NCBI RefSeq assembly: GCF_004197395.1
Contig: NZ_SELS01000028.1
Span: 1-64,000 of the forward strand
Length of the DNA: 64,000 bases
Direction: 5' to 3'
Origin: Paraburkholderia sp. UYCP14C
GTDB lineage: Bacteria > Pseudomonadota > Gammaproteobacteria > Burkholderiales > Burkholderiaceae
Every line of letters begins with the position of its first letter. Within the stretch, counting starts at the first letter, position 1. A program made the position numbers and the translations under genes. This document shows positions 47,744 to 55,926 of this stretch, piece by piece. The notes below the pieces were generated by a model, which made no database searches, was not told the origin of the DNA, and was given only the letters and a program-made list of their open reading frames with translations.

Positions 47744-49218
47744 CCGAATACTTTACCGTTCGCGTCAACGACACCATCCGCCGCGGTGAGGCCCATGTTG
47801 CAGCCGCCGAGCGGGTGAGGGGTGATCAGCTTGTGCAACTCGCTCCACGTCGGTGGGACGAACGGTTGGCCGCCGGTGGCGGCCGACAACCGCTGGTGTG
47901 CGTCGATCATGGCGTCGACCACCGCGCGAGATCGAATATACGACCAGTCGAGTCGCAACTCGCGGCGCCAGGGGGCATACCAGCAGCGACCCAGGCGCAT
48001 CCGCCCGTCGCCCGGATCGATCGCCTGGCCGAACCACGGCATCATGTTGTCGACGGGGTCCTCGGAGTCAAAATGGCGCGCGAAGCTACGCCAGAAGGTG
48101 CGCGACACGCCACGAGGCGTACGCTGAAGGCGGCGTTGCACGAGGTCATGCATAAGATCGGGTACCCCGCCGTCTTCCACGAACAGTGACTGCCCGTTGG
48201 CGCCAGCATGGTCCAGCAGGTCGATCGCGGCGGAAATGGTCACGCCATGTGACGGCGAAATCTTGCGGTCCCGATAGAACGTTGGGGTGACGAAATCGCC
48301 GTTGAACGCCCATCCGCAGCCGAGCCGCGAAGATAGATCGGGCAGTGAGCGATGTTCGTCGCGACAGCGTAGCAGCAACTCGGTGCTGCCGATCGAGCCG
48401 GCGCTAACGATCACTTTGGTCGCCGTTGCGGTCCCGGGCGTGCAGCCGCCTGTTGATCGATCAACCACATTGAAATGCACACGCCATCCAGGGCCAAGCG
48501 GCTCAATCTTTTGCACTACATGCAGCGGCAGGATCTTTGCGCCGTGACGCTCGGCGACGGCGAGATAGTTCAGGTCGAGTGTATTCTTCGCCGACACCTG
48601 GCAGCCGATGTCGCAGTTACCGCAGTGTACGCAGGTGCCTTGCTCCACCCCATGCACGTTAGTGAACCTGACCGAATGCTTGTCGCTGCGAGCATCGGGC
48701 AAAGACGGGTCGTAGTCTCGCGAGAAGCTGACGGCCAGCGGCAGCTTTCGAAAGCGGTCGCACCAGCCACATGCGTCGGCGGCCTCGCGCATGAGTCGCG
48801 TGCGTTCGCTAAGCTGGTTGTCGGGTAGTTCCTGAACAGACAGCATGTATCCCACGATCTCGTAGTAGGGCTTGAGCGCTTCATACGTGATCGCGGGCGG
48901 CCAGCCGCGGTCAAAGGCGTCACGTTTAGCTTCGACCGAGACATTGGCGTAGATCAGCGATCCTCCACCCACACCCGCGGCAGCGACTACCCACATGTTC
49001 GAGAATGCGCGCAGGTCGGCCCAGCCATTGAATCGTTGCGGATGCTGCTGGTTCCACAACCAGGAGTCGGCATCGTCGCGCGGATAAGTTTGCGGGGTCC
49101 AGCGGCGGCCACGTTCCAGCACCACTACGTCACGTCCCGCCTCCGCAAGACGACAGGCCGCGACTGCACCGCCAAAGCCGCTACCGACGATGATCACATC
49201 GTGTTCGAACCCGCTCAT
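47623..49218 (-). CDS. GMC-family flavin oxidoreductase (cholesterol oxidase-like) with a four-Cys motif
   Basis: The 531-residue protein has an FAD loop VIIVGSGFGGAVAACRLAEAG, AAGVGGGSLIYANV, and the C-terminal active-site segments HPLGGCNMG and GLNPSRTIAA with the His and Asn pair of GMC enzymes. Between residues about 200 and 220 lies CVHCGNCDIGC followed by AKNTLDLNYL, a C-x2-C-x2-C-x3-C pattern like a ferredoxin cluster site. The start overlaps the patatin stop (ATGA) and has AGGAG upstream. It is the last gene of a seven-gene lipid-type operon and probably oxidises a sterol-, hopanoid- or fatty-alcohol-like substrate. Confidence 0.87.
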   Translation of the reverse strand: MSGFEHDVIIVGSGFGGAVAACRLAEAGRDVVVLERGRRWTPQTYPRDDADSWLWNQQHPQRFNGWADLRAFSNMWVVAAAGVGGGSLIYANVSVEAKRDAFDRGWPPAITYEALKPYYEIVGYMLSVQELPDNQLSERTRLMREAADACGWCDRFRKLPLAVSFSRDYDPSLPDARSDKHSVRFTNVHGVEQGTCVHCGNCDIGCQVSAKNTLDLNYLAVAERHGAKILPLHVVQKIEPLGPGWRVHFNVVDRSTGGCTPGTATATKVIVSAGSIGSTELLLRCRDEHRSLPDLSSRLGCGWAFNGDFVTPTFYRDRKISPSHGVTISAAIDLLDHAGANGQSLFVEDGGVPDLMHDLVQRRLQRTPRGVSRTFWRSFARHFDSEDPVDNMMPWFGQAIDPGDGRMRLGRCWYAPWRRELRLDWSYIRSRAVVDAMIDAHQRLSAATGGQPFVPPTWSELHKLITPHPLGGCNMGLTAADGVVDANGKVFGYEDLYVMDGAVVPRALGLNPSRTIAALAERNVAVLLGKA

Positions 49219-50747
49219 GTCGGCGATCTCCTGATATAGATGCGCCACAGTTCCGATACGAAGAACCTGAAGAACCGCGAGATCGCATGTGCCGCTTGTC
49301 GCGAGTCAGGCGCATTCGTGGCGTAAACCGTTTGCATCAGGCGCCCGAGCTGGGGCACGCCAAGGTGTAGCACGCCGGCGCCGACCACGGGTCCCGTCGC
49401 ATCGCCGCCCCGGTGCAACGTGGTGTAAAGGGTCGTCGTCTCGCCCCACATCCTGAATGGGCTGCCAATGCGGACATGCTTCTTGCCTGCCAGATAGTAC
49501 GGCTGGCCCGCGTGACGAAATCCAATTTCGTAAATCATGTAGGTTAGCTCTGGATCGTCGCAAGGCGTGAACAGGCCGAAGACGCCCGACTCCGACGGCA
49601 TCGCGAGTCCAAACGGGGCGAAATCTATGTGGCCCGTCAGGCCACCGAGATGACGAGGGTCGGCAATGAAAGCCGCCATGTCGTCGATGTGGATCGTGGC
49701 GTTCATGGTCAGCGGGGTGCCATCGCTGTCGCTCTCGACGGCGCCTGGGTCGGTCGCCCCCAGACGAAAGCCGCCCGCCATCGTCTCGCGAAAGCTCAAT
49801 CCCACGCCGGGCTCGCGCATCACAGCTGCACTCGGGTTCAGCGGCGACGGAGTACTGATGCGCAACGTACGCCGCGCATCACGGTAGCCCATGTCGATCA
49901 GTGTCGCGGCATCGATCCGTCCTCGATAGAAGTCGGGGTCGAGTGGCAGGGGCACCTCCGGCTTGATCACATGGACGGAGATGGGCTGATCGTGTCCGAA
50001 GACACACTCGCCGCACGCGATCCTGCGATTGATATCCGCGATCGTCTCCAACTCCCGGTTAAGCGCGCCCCCCGCACTCATCTCGATCATGTGCACATAC
50101 TGGTTGAACGCGCCATCGCGGTAGACGGGCGTGTTGCCGATGCACCAGACGAGCCACAGCTCGCGCGCGCCTCGCTCGACACAACTCAGCAGGTTGGCGT
50201 CCTTGATCCAGACCGCATCCGTCCATGTCTTGCCGTCGGCTTTCACGGCGGGCATGAAGATGGGCAGCGAGGCGGCCGCGACCAGCCGGGGCAGGTCGAG
50301 CTGCGGGTGAGGGATGGGCACCACGGTTTTGTCGTCGAAGCAGCAGGCATTGAAGGAGCCATCGATGCCGGCCGCCGCGCGAACCCGGTTGATGTCGATA
50401 CCCAGCGCAGGGTAGACATGCTCCGTCAAGCCGGCGGCGCTGCCCAACGCGCTCATGTTCGCGACGTGCAGGTATTCAGGCGCCGGGCGCAGCGCGGCGA
50501 ATTGCTTGACGGGCAGTGCTCGCCAACGCGCGCATAACTCGTCCGGCGGCACACCGGACAACAAGGCAGCCAGATTGATCGTGCCGCCCGAGGCACCGTC
50601 GGCGTGACTGAATCGCAGTCCCTCGTCTATTAGCGCCTTGACGGCACCCGCCTGGTAGGCGACACGCATGCCGCCGCCGGCCAGCACCAGTGCGCGACGA
50701 ACAGAGGGATTGTCAGCCGCGATAGGCGGGCAATGGTTTGCGCTCAC
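49215..50747 (-). CDS. Patatin-like phospholipase
   Basis: The 510-residue protein starts at GTG in a GTGA overlap with the upstream gene, with GGGAG six bases before. Residues 10-210 form a patatin domain: ALVLAGGGMRVAYQAGAVKAL is the oxyanion loop, and DGASGGTINLAAL has Gly-x-Ser-x-Gly changed to G-A-S-G-G with the nucleophile Ser. TWTDAVWIKDANLLSC follows where the catalytic Asp should be. The C-terminal 270 residues (from NPSAAVMREPGVGLSFRETMAGGF) are a second domain I do not recognise, seen with GMC oxidoreductases. Cytoplasmic or membrane-associated lipid acyl hydrolase. Confidence 0.85.
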   Translation of the reverse strand: MSANHCPPIAADNPSVRRALVLAGGGMRVAYQAGAVKALIDEGLRFSHADGASGGTINLAALLSGVPPDELCARWRALPVKQFAALRPAPEYLHVANMSALGSAAGLTEHVYPALGIDINRVRAAAGIDGSFNACCFDDKTVVPIPHPQLDLPRLVAAASLPIFMPAVKADGKTWTDAVWIKDANLLSCVERGARELWLVWCIGNTPVYRDGAFNQYVHMIEMSAGGALNRELETIADINRRIACGECVFGHDQPISVHVIKPEVPLPLDPDFYRGRIDAATLIDMGYRDARRTLRISTPSPLNPSAAVMREPGVGLSFRETMAGGFRLGATDPGAVESDSDGTPLTMNATIHIDDMAAFIADPRHLGGLTGHIDFAPFGLAMPSESGVFGLFTPCDDPELTYMIYEIGFRHAGQPYYLAGKKHVRIGSPFRMWGETTTLYTTLHRGGDATGPVVGAGVLHLGVPQLGRLMQTVYATNAPDSRQAAHAISRFFRFFVSELWRIYIRRSPT

Positions 50748-51148
50748 GACGTTCTCCCGCGCCAGACGACTTCCCACACGAGAAATCCCGTCACGGCCTC
50801 CAGTACACAGAACGCGATGAAGACCTTGGTGGGAATGCCATCGACGATGAAACTCAGTACCCGAGCCGTGACATCGGCCCAAAGGCCGCCGGGAAACACC
50901 CGTGATGCCGTGAGAGGCAGGAAGATTTCGTTCCGGAAGGCCCGGCAAAACACACCGAAGCCCAGCTCGAGCGCTTTGAGAAAGCGATATTGGCTGGGAA
51001 AGGTGGCCCGGTGCGGTTCGGTGATCGAATCCAACCGCACTTCGAAGATGTGAGGAAGCTCCCAGGCGGCGATGAAGATTCCGCTTGCGCCGATGCCCAG
51101 AAGCATCAGCATGTAGCCCCAGAAGCAAACGCGCGCCAGGCGTTTCAT
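50744..51148 (-). CDS. Small membrane protein of the lipid-type operon (134 residues)
   Basis: The protein has an N-terminal helix (YMLMLLGIGASGIFIAAW) and a C-terminal helix (VFIAFCVLEAVTGFLVWEVVW) flanking a polar middle. No known family was recognised. Its stop overlaps the GTG start of the patatin gene (GTGA), and it begins three bases after the end of the upstream gene, so it is cotranslated with its neighbours. Perhaps a membrane anchor or quinone-linked partner for the enzymes of this operon. Confidence 0.7.
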   Translation of the reverse strand: MKRLARVCFWGYMLMLLGIGASGIFIAAWELPHIFEVRLDSITEPHRATFPSQYRFLKALELGFGVFCRAFRNEIFLPLTASRVFPGGLWADVTARVLSFIVDGIPTKVFIAFCVLEAVTGFLVWEVVWRGRTS

Positions 51149-51151
51149 CGG

Positions 51152-51535
51152 TCATCCTCCGCGGCGTCGCAAGTCCAGATAAAGCAGGCCGCTGGCTCCG
51201 TCGAACATGGCGACCAGCAGTGCCGCGGAAATGAATACGCCGCGGGTGACGCCCCATGCCACGAATGCCGACGCCAGCAGCTTCTGGAACGCTCCCCAGA
51301 GAAGCACGACGGGCAGGGCTTCCGTGCGCCGCTGTGCGTGCAGCAGACTGCCGCCGAACAGGATCATGAACATCCCTACCGTGGCGAACAGATGATCTGC
51401 GAGCCGATCGGGTGGCACGTACGCGATCAGGGCCAGTAAGGAGCTTGAGGCGATGACCTGGGCGGCTCCCGTCAACACGGTTATGGCCGCTATCAATGTC
51501 GTCGCACGGCGCTCGAAAATGAGGAATCGCATCAT
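51152..51535 (-). CDS. Small membrane protein (127 residues), DUF4345-like
   Basis: The protein has four predicted helices (TTLIAAITVLTGAAQVIA, LFATVGMFMILFGGSLL, LPVVLLWGAFQKLLASAFVAW, GVFISAALLVAMFDGASGLLYL), a layout similar to small DUF4345 or DoxX-like proteins. The start overlaps the stop of the upstream gene in ATGA; the long upstream reading frame is a shadow. Function unknown; part of the coupled operon. Confidence 0.7.
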   Translation of the reverse strand: MMRFLIFERRATTLIAAITVLTGAAQVIASSSLLALIAYVPPDRLADHLFATVGMFMILFGGSLLHAQRRTEALPVVLLWGAFQKLLASAFVAWGVTRGVFISAALLVAMFDGASGLLYLDLRRRGG

Positions 51536-52023
51536 CGCCCCAATGCTGAATAGCGGATGCGATATGTCCAGCGCGCGAAATACCAGGCCATCGAAAGCCA
51601 CTGAATACACCACAACCCGGCACGTATCCGATTGAGCCGCATCCACTCGTTCAGCACCTCGTGCAACCTGATCGCATCCTTGATGTGACTGGCCATTTCT
51701 GCGTTGAGCGGGAAAATCCATTTCAGTGTGAGAAACGTGGCGATGAACACACCGAGCAGAACCACGATCGGTATCCAGCGCGTGGGCTGACGCCATTCGC
51801 CGATGAGCATGACGACGCCGCTCGCCAGCATCAGTTTCGTCATCGTCGTGAAGAACGCGGTGGCTGCCGACACCTGGGGGACGAACTGCAGATAGTAGTT
51901 GTCCGGGGTGAGCTGCGAGGCAATGGGAAACGAAAAGAGTACCAACGAGCCGCCGGTGCCCAGGTACATCGATGTGCACAACAGCAGAAACACGTGATTG
52001 ACTATCAACAGGCGGCCGATCAT
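51532..52023 (-). CDS. Membrane protein of the lipid-type operon (163 residues)
   Basis: Four hydrophobic helices are seen (LLIVNHVFLLLCTSMYLGTGGSLVLFSF, AFFTTMTKLMLASGVVMLIGEW, IPIVVLLGVFIATFLTL, LWCIQWLSMAWYFA). The middle contains a polar stretch with His and Glu (EMASHIKDAIRLHEVLNEW). I do not recognise the family. Its start overlaps the stop of the decarboxylase-fold gene (ATGA), and its stop overlaps the next start. Confidence 0.72.
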   Translation of the reverse strand: MIGRLLIVNHVFLLLCTSMYLGTGGSLVLFSFPIASQLTPDNYYLQFVPQVSAATAFFTTMTKLMLASGVVMLIGEWRQPTRWIPIVVLLGVFIATFLTLKWIFPLNAEMASHIKDAIRLHEVLNEWMRLNRIRAGLWCIQWLSMAWYFARWTYRIRYSALGR

Positions 52024-52904
52024 GGTGCAGACTCCCAGTCTGCCGGCCGGGCTGGCGGCGCGAGCCATTGCTGCGATTGCCCGAGCGGATACGTCGTCTC
52101 GAGACCCGGCATGGGCTGAGCCGGCGGCTCGGCGCTGGTCACGAACCAGCACTCGAAGTAGTCATCCAGCACGCCGCTTGTCGACGGGAAGAAGCCTGTG
52201 GCGATCGGCTTCGGATCGATATCCAGCGTCTTTAGCCAGGCCATGCGCGGGTGATCGCCGATCAACAGGCGGGCGGACTTATCGGCGAACAGCGAGAAAC
52301 CGAGCTTGCCCTTGAAATAGATGTACGACTTCATCAGCATGCCGCGAAAGCAGCAGTAGTTGACTGCCCCGGTGTTGACGGGCAACCACGCCGTGCGGGG
52401 CTTCTGCACGTCGATGCGCATCATCATCTGGCCATCGAGGTCGTACTGACTGCTGACCCACTGCTCTCCGACGACGAAGTCGAGGCTCGCCTGGTGCTTC
52501 GGCATGCCCCAGATGCCACGGCCACCTTTGACCGAAACCTCGGTCGACACCGGAAGGTCCACCACGTATTGCCCTGTACCAAAGGTCTTCATGAAAAGGC
52601 CCGGCAACAGGCGTGGGGCCGGTTGGCGGCCGTGGGTGCAGGCGATCGCGATGGAGTATTCGATGTAGCGGCCGATGTTCGTGACGACATAGTCGATCAC
52701 GGTCACGACAAGCAGGCCCCGGCGCCAGAGCTGGAACGGATGGACTTCATTGCCCGGGATCACACTGCGCGCTGCGTCGAGGTCGATCGAAAAGACCGCC
52801 ATCAGCGCCGGCGAATTCTGGGAAGCGACTGGCATCTGGAATGGAATGTCATCGACCAGTGCATGGCGGCCGGCGAGCCGCCTCTGTCGTGCTGGTATCG
52901 CCAT
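52020..52904 (-). CDS. Acetoacetate decarboxylase-fold protein
   Basis: The 294-residue protein matches the acetoacetate decarboxylase superfamily, with WGMPKHQASLDF around the Schiff-base Lys and ARLLIGDHPRMAWLKTLDIDPKP later. In the true decarboxylase two adjacent lysines (Lys-Lys) sit here; this protein has Lys-His, so the neighbour that tunes the active Lys is changed and another aldol/decarboxylation chemistry is likely. ATG at 52904 with GGGAG upstream is preferred over the adjoining GTG. The stop overlaps the next start (ATGA). Confidence 0.82.
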   Translation of the reverse strand: MAIPARQRRLAGRHALVDDIPFQMPVASQNSPALMAVFSIDLDAARSVIPGNEVHPFQLWRRGLLVVTVIDYVVTNIGRYIEYSIAIACTHGRQPAPRLLPGLFMKTFGTGQYVVDLPVSTEVSVKGGRGIWGMPKHQASLDFVVGEQWVSSQYDLDGQMMMRIDVQKPRTAWLPVNTGAVNYCCFRGMLMKSYIYFKGKLGFSLFADKSARLLIGDHPRMAWLKTLDIDPKPIATGFFPSTSGVLDDYFECWFVTSAEPPAQPMPGLETTYPLGQSQQWLAPPARPADWESAP

Positions 52905-52930
52905 CACCGGCTCCCTTTGTCGGTTCTGAG

Positions 52931-53950
52931 TCAGTGGGGGGCGGCCAGTGACGCCATGAGCACGGGAAACACGTCGCGCTCCGCGTTCTTGCCGATGAAA
53001 ACGTCGAGATGCCCATATCCGCCCAGCACGTGCAGACGGTGATAGTTAGGCCGGTGGCGCTCGAACCAGTCGAACGTAGCCTGCTGACTCTGCCACTTGA
53101 AGCAGTCGTTGAGTTCGCCAGCGATGAACGTGAAGCGCGCCTGTGTCTTCGGCGGCTGTGCTGTGGGATCCGGCAGAAGCCCCGGCAACTGTGACACCAG
53201 GTGGCCTGCATCCAGGCATCGGTTCATCTGCCGGAAGAACGAGACTGGCACATTGGCGAATTCCTGGCGAATCCATTCGTGTACGGCGTCGCTGAGGTTT
53301 TCATGGCGCCACAGCACCGGAAATCCCACACCGAAGGTGAAGCTGGAAAATCGGCAGACCCCATTGGCACATTCGTGATGGGTAAGCAGCACCAGACCTT
53401 TGAGCAGGTTGGGTACGACTCCAGCGGCGTGCTCACCCCATTGAGGATTGAGGTAGTCGGTCATCAGGCCGACGATGGGTAGCGCATAGCGGCCTTTGCG
53501 ATATGAAAGCCAACCGACCTGAGGATGAAGTGAGACTGCGTTCGATACGATCGTGTCGACTTGCGGGACGAGCCCGGCAACTGCCGACAGAAGGAAGCTC
53601 GTTGAGCCCTGACAGTGCACCACGGCCTTGATCGTGGGAGCCCCCGTCATCTCGACAACTTTATTCACGGCGGCGGGGTGATCGTATAAAGCAGCTTCGT
53701 CCAGCGTCCATTGACACGGCGGAAGGTCGATACTGGCGCGCCAGTTTTCCAGCCAGACGTCATATCCCTCATCGATTAATGCATCAACGAAGTTCGTCGC
53801 GTTTGGGGGGCGAAATATGTTGGCGCGCACGCCTGCTCCATGTACCAGCAGGACCGGTCCCTTCGGAGCCGGCCCGGAGCCCCTGACGTGAATCAGGTTG
53901 CACGCGTGACCGTCGCCGGCGCGAAACGCGACAACTTCTTCGTGGGACAT
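52931..53950 (-). CDS. Alpha/beta hydrolase with probable Cys nucleophile (PhaC-like esterase)
   Basis: The 339-residue protein has LLVHGAGVRANIFRPP (oxyanion segment), YDVWLENWRASIDLPP, and VVHCQGSTSFLLSAVAG where the nucleophile elbow is H-C-Q-G-S, with Cys in place of Ser as in polyhydroxyalkanoate synthases. The catalytic Asp and His fit FIAGELNDCF and GYGHLDVFIG. AAGGAG six bases before the ATG at 53950 fixes the start. First gene of the seven-gene operon. It resembles the hydrolase part found fused to GMC oxidoreductases in other bacteria, as I recall; here the two are separate genes at opposite ends of one operon. Confidence 0.84.
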   Translation of the reverse strand: MSHEEVVAFRAGDGHACNLIHVRGSGPAPKGPVLLVHGAGVRANIFRPPNATNFVDALIDEGYDVWLENWRASIDLPPCQWTLDEAALYDHPAAVNKVVEMTGAPTIKAVVHCQGSTSFLLSAVAGLVPQVDTIVSNAVSLHPQVGWLSYRKGRYALPIVGLMTDYLNPQWGEHAAGVVPNLLKGLVLLTHHECANGVCRFSSFTFGVGFPVLWRHENLSDAVHEWIRQEFANVPVSFFRQMNRCLDAGHLVSQLPGLLPDPTAQPPKTQARFTFIAGELNDCFKWQSQQATFDWFERHRPNYHRLHVLGGYGHLDVFIGKNAERDVFPVLMASLAAPH

Positions 53951-54270
53951 GGGCAACTCCTTCTGGGTGATACGAAGGTGCGCGGTGCCAAAAAGGTCAA
54001 TGAACAACATTGGCCGAATCGCGGCACTCTGTGTCCGGCCGAGCCCGGCGGTTTCAAATTGAAAACGATTGGACGCGATTATCTTTCAAATCGATGAGCG
54101 TTCAGAAAAAGGCATACTCAATGAAGATCCGGGGTGCTTCGCTTGCGTGGCCTAAATCCATTGCTCCAATGCTGGATTTCGATAACTCATTTCGCGCATT
54201 CCGCGCATCACTGAGCCGGGTTGAATTAAAACAATTCCGGGATAGTGAGAGACAATTTCAAGGTCGGCGT

Positions 54271-54315
54271 TAGCACTTGTCCGCGGAATCGGCGGGCTTT
54301 GGCGGACGAGTGCTA
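54271..54315. repeat. 14-base inverted repeat (stem-loop)
   Basis: TAGCACTTGTCCGC at 54271-54284 pairs with GCGGACGAGTGCTA at 54302-54315; the only non-Watson-Crick position is a G-U in RNA. The loop is 17 bases. It could be a terminator for minus-strand or plus-strand RNA, an operator, or the end of a former mobile element. Confidence 0.6.
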
Positions 54316-54514
54316 GTCAGGATCACTATGAAGGCTGAATGTGCCGAAATGACGGCGGCCCTTCAGCGTCGGTCATCGTCTTGTGGTGACGGTTTGGGCG
54401 CCACGCCGCGTTAATCGACGGAGTGGGTTGGTCGCGCGGGACCGATCTCATTGCGCATCGGCTGCCAATATTCGCACAGCGCTTAGGACATTTCAATTTC
54501 TTGATCTCGAATCG

Positions 54515-54537
54515 TCTTTACTGCATCGTAAAGATGC
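54515..54537 (+). promoter_or_regulatory. Two mutually exclusive hairpins in the TIR gene leader
   Basis: TCTTTAC (54515-54521) pairs with GTAAAGA (54528-54534); alternatively GCATC (54523-54527) pairs with GATGC (54533-54537). The stems share bases, so only one can form at a time. They end 36 bases before the TIR start codon and 23 bases before its ribosome site. Confidence 0.4.
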
Positions 54538-54573
54538 GTACGCAATACCTGATCGCGACATAAGGAGACGTGT

Positions 54574-55905
54574 ATGAGCACCGTCAAAATATTCCTCAGT
54601 CACACGTCGGAGTTCGTCAACATTGCGCGAAGCTTGAAATGGTCAATCCTGGCTCTGGCGTCTCCGGATTCCGTTGAGGTGAAGCTGAGCGAAGAAATGC
54701 AGGGCGGCGCCAACTGGCGGGTGTGGATCGAGCAGAACACCCGCGAGACCGACGCCTTCGTATTCCTGTATCCACGCGCTGATATCGACAACGGCTGGCC
54801 AGCCTATGAACTCGCGCGTTTCACGGAAAATTGCGAAAAGCCGGTGATATGGATACGCAATCTTGAACTGCAAAAGCTGCCAGGCATGTTCGAGCAGTAT
54901 CAGTCTTACCCGGCAACGGAAGAGGGCATTCTGAAATTCTTTAGTGAGGTCTTCGCGAAAGGATTGTTCACTCACGGTGAACCTCTAAATGCGGAAGTGG
55001 ATGACATCGGTTCCAAGTCCCATAAGAGCGCGGTAGACGCCGCTTGCGAACTGGCAGAAGCCTTTGCCGATACGTTGATCAAACCAAAGTACTACACGAG
55101 GCGAATCCTGATCTCCCTTGCCTATGACAGGAACCGAAAGTTCGATCCGGAGCAGTCGAAGGTCACGGGAAACGAAGATGGCATGAAGATGCTGGGCATG
55201 AGCGCTGACGCCACGCTCAGTTGGTCTGCTGTATCGGAGATGTTCGGGGACCAGGTCGAATGGCCTCGTGAACTGGAGACGGAGTTTGCATCGATAGTGG
55301 CAGGGGCGCTACCTCCTCACCTTTCGCCATTCGCGACCGAGCAAGGAATTTTCATCCCGATCATAGCGAAGTGCGAAGTCGCGCAGTCACAGCTTCGCCG
55401 CGTCGCCGTGCTGTTTGTCGAAGCGAATAGCCAGAAGCTTCGGCCGATGTTCGAATGGCAAATGCCGACGGCGATGCCCGGTCAACTTGCGTCGTTCGTT
55501 CAGCTTGTGAGGCTGATGCTGAGAGTGCGCTACGACATCCTCGACCCGAAGTACCAGGAGACGAGATTCCAGTCACCGTCGCAGGAAATGTGTCTCTCGC
55601 TGTGCGACGCGGCCCTTACCGAGTACAAGACCGTGCGTGAGGAATCCAGAAAGATCGGCATTTCGGGGGTGTCGGCTTTTCAGATGCTATTTGACAAATC
55701 GCTATGGGATAAGCTGGACGCAGCGGCCGACGAGTATGCGACCCACACCAAGGCATTGAAGGCGTATCCCGAGAAGCTAAAGACCGCCGAAGCGGACTTC
55801 GATCATGCCGCTGCGCTCGCCCACGTGTTGCAGGGGCTTCGGGAGAACAACGCGCATTGGCTCGCGGCGGCGGCTGCTCAATTTGCGTTGTTCGAATGGA
55901 GATAA
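54574..55905 (+). CDS. Stand-alone TIR-domain protein with predicted NAD-cleaving site
   Basis: The 443-residue protein starts with a TIR domain (about 1-100): KIFLSHTSE is box 1, TRETDAFVFLYPRAD the fourth strand, and NGWPAYELARF carries Trp75 and Glu79, the position of the catalytic Glu in bacterial TIR NADases. Residues 100-443 are not a TIR; the part around 235-320 (GIFIPIIAKCEVAQSQLRRVAVLFVEAN) resembles the end of a GAF sensor. AAGGAG precedes the ATG. Bacterial TIR proteins deplete NAD during phage infection in Thoeris and related systems, but no ThsA, sirtuin, CBASS cyclase or pAgo gene is adjacent. Role is inferred. Confidence 0.8.
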   Translation: MSTVKIFLSHTSEFVNIARSLKWSILALASPDSVEVKLSEEMQGGANWRVWIEQNTRETDAFVFLYPRADIDNGWPAYELARFTENCEKPVIWIRNLELQKLPGMFEQYQSYPATEEGILKFFSEVFAKGLFTHGEPLNAEVDDIGSKSHKSAVDAACELAEAFADTLIKPKYYTRRILISLAYDRNRKFDPEQSKVTGNEDGMKMLGMSADATLSWSAVSEMFGDQVEWPRELETEFASIVAGALPPHLSPFATEQGIFIPIIAKCEVAQSQLRRVAVLFVEANSQKLRPMFEWQMPTAMPGQLASFVQLVRLMLRVRYDILDPKYQETRFQSPSQEMCLSLCDAALTEYKTVREESRKIGISGVSAFQMLFDKSLWDKLDAAADEYATHTKALKAYPEKLKTAEADFDHAAALAHVLQGLRENNAHWLAAAAAQFALFEWR

Positions 55906-55912
55906 TACTAGG

Positions 55913-55926
55913 TGTCCACGTGGACA
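55913..55926. repeat. Perfect 14-base palindrome after the TIR gene
   Basis: TGTCCACGTGGACA reads the same on both strands and lies eight bases after the TIR stop codon. No T tract follows, so it is not a standard terminator. It could be a regulator binding site or the trace of an element boundary. Confidence 0.5.

Larger units (their letters stand above)
53951..54573. other. Intergenic region with inverted repeats before the TIR gene
   Basis: More than 600 bases without a supported gene separate the two divergent units. A 14-base hairpin lies at 54271-54315 and two competing hairpins at 54515-54537. Base composition is less GC-rich than the flanks. Short plus-strand ORFs (54010-54273, 54383-54577) have no ribosome site. 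Confidence 0.5.

Noticed and set aside
54010-54273. An 87-codon plus-strand ORF between the hydrolase and the TIR gene, considered as a TIR partner
   Set aside because: It has no ribosome site, starts within the divergent promoter region and shows no domain, so it is not a credible partner gene.
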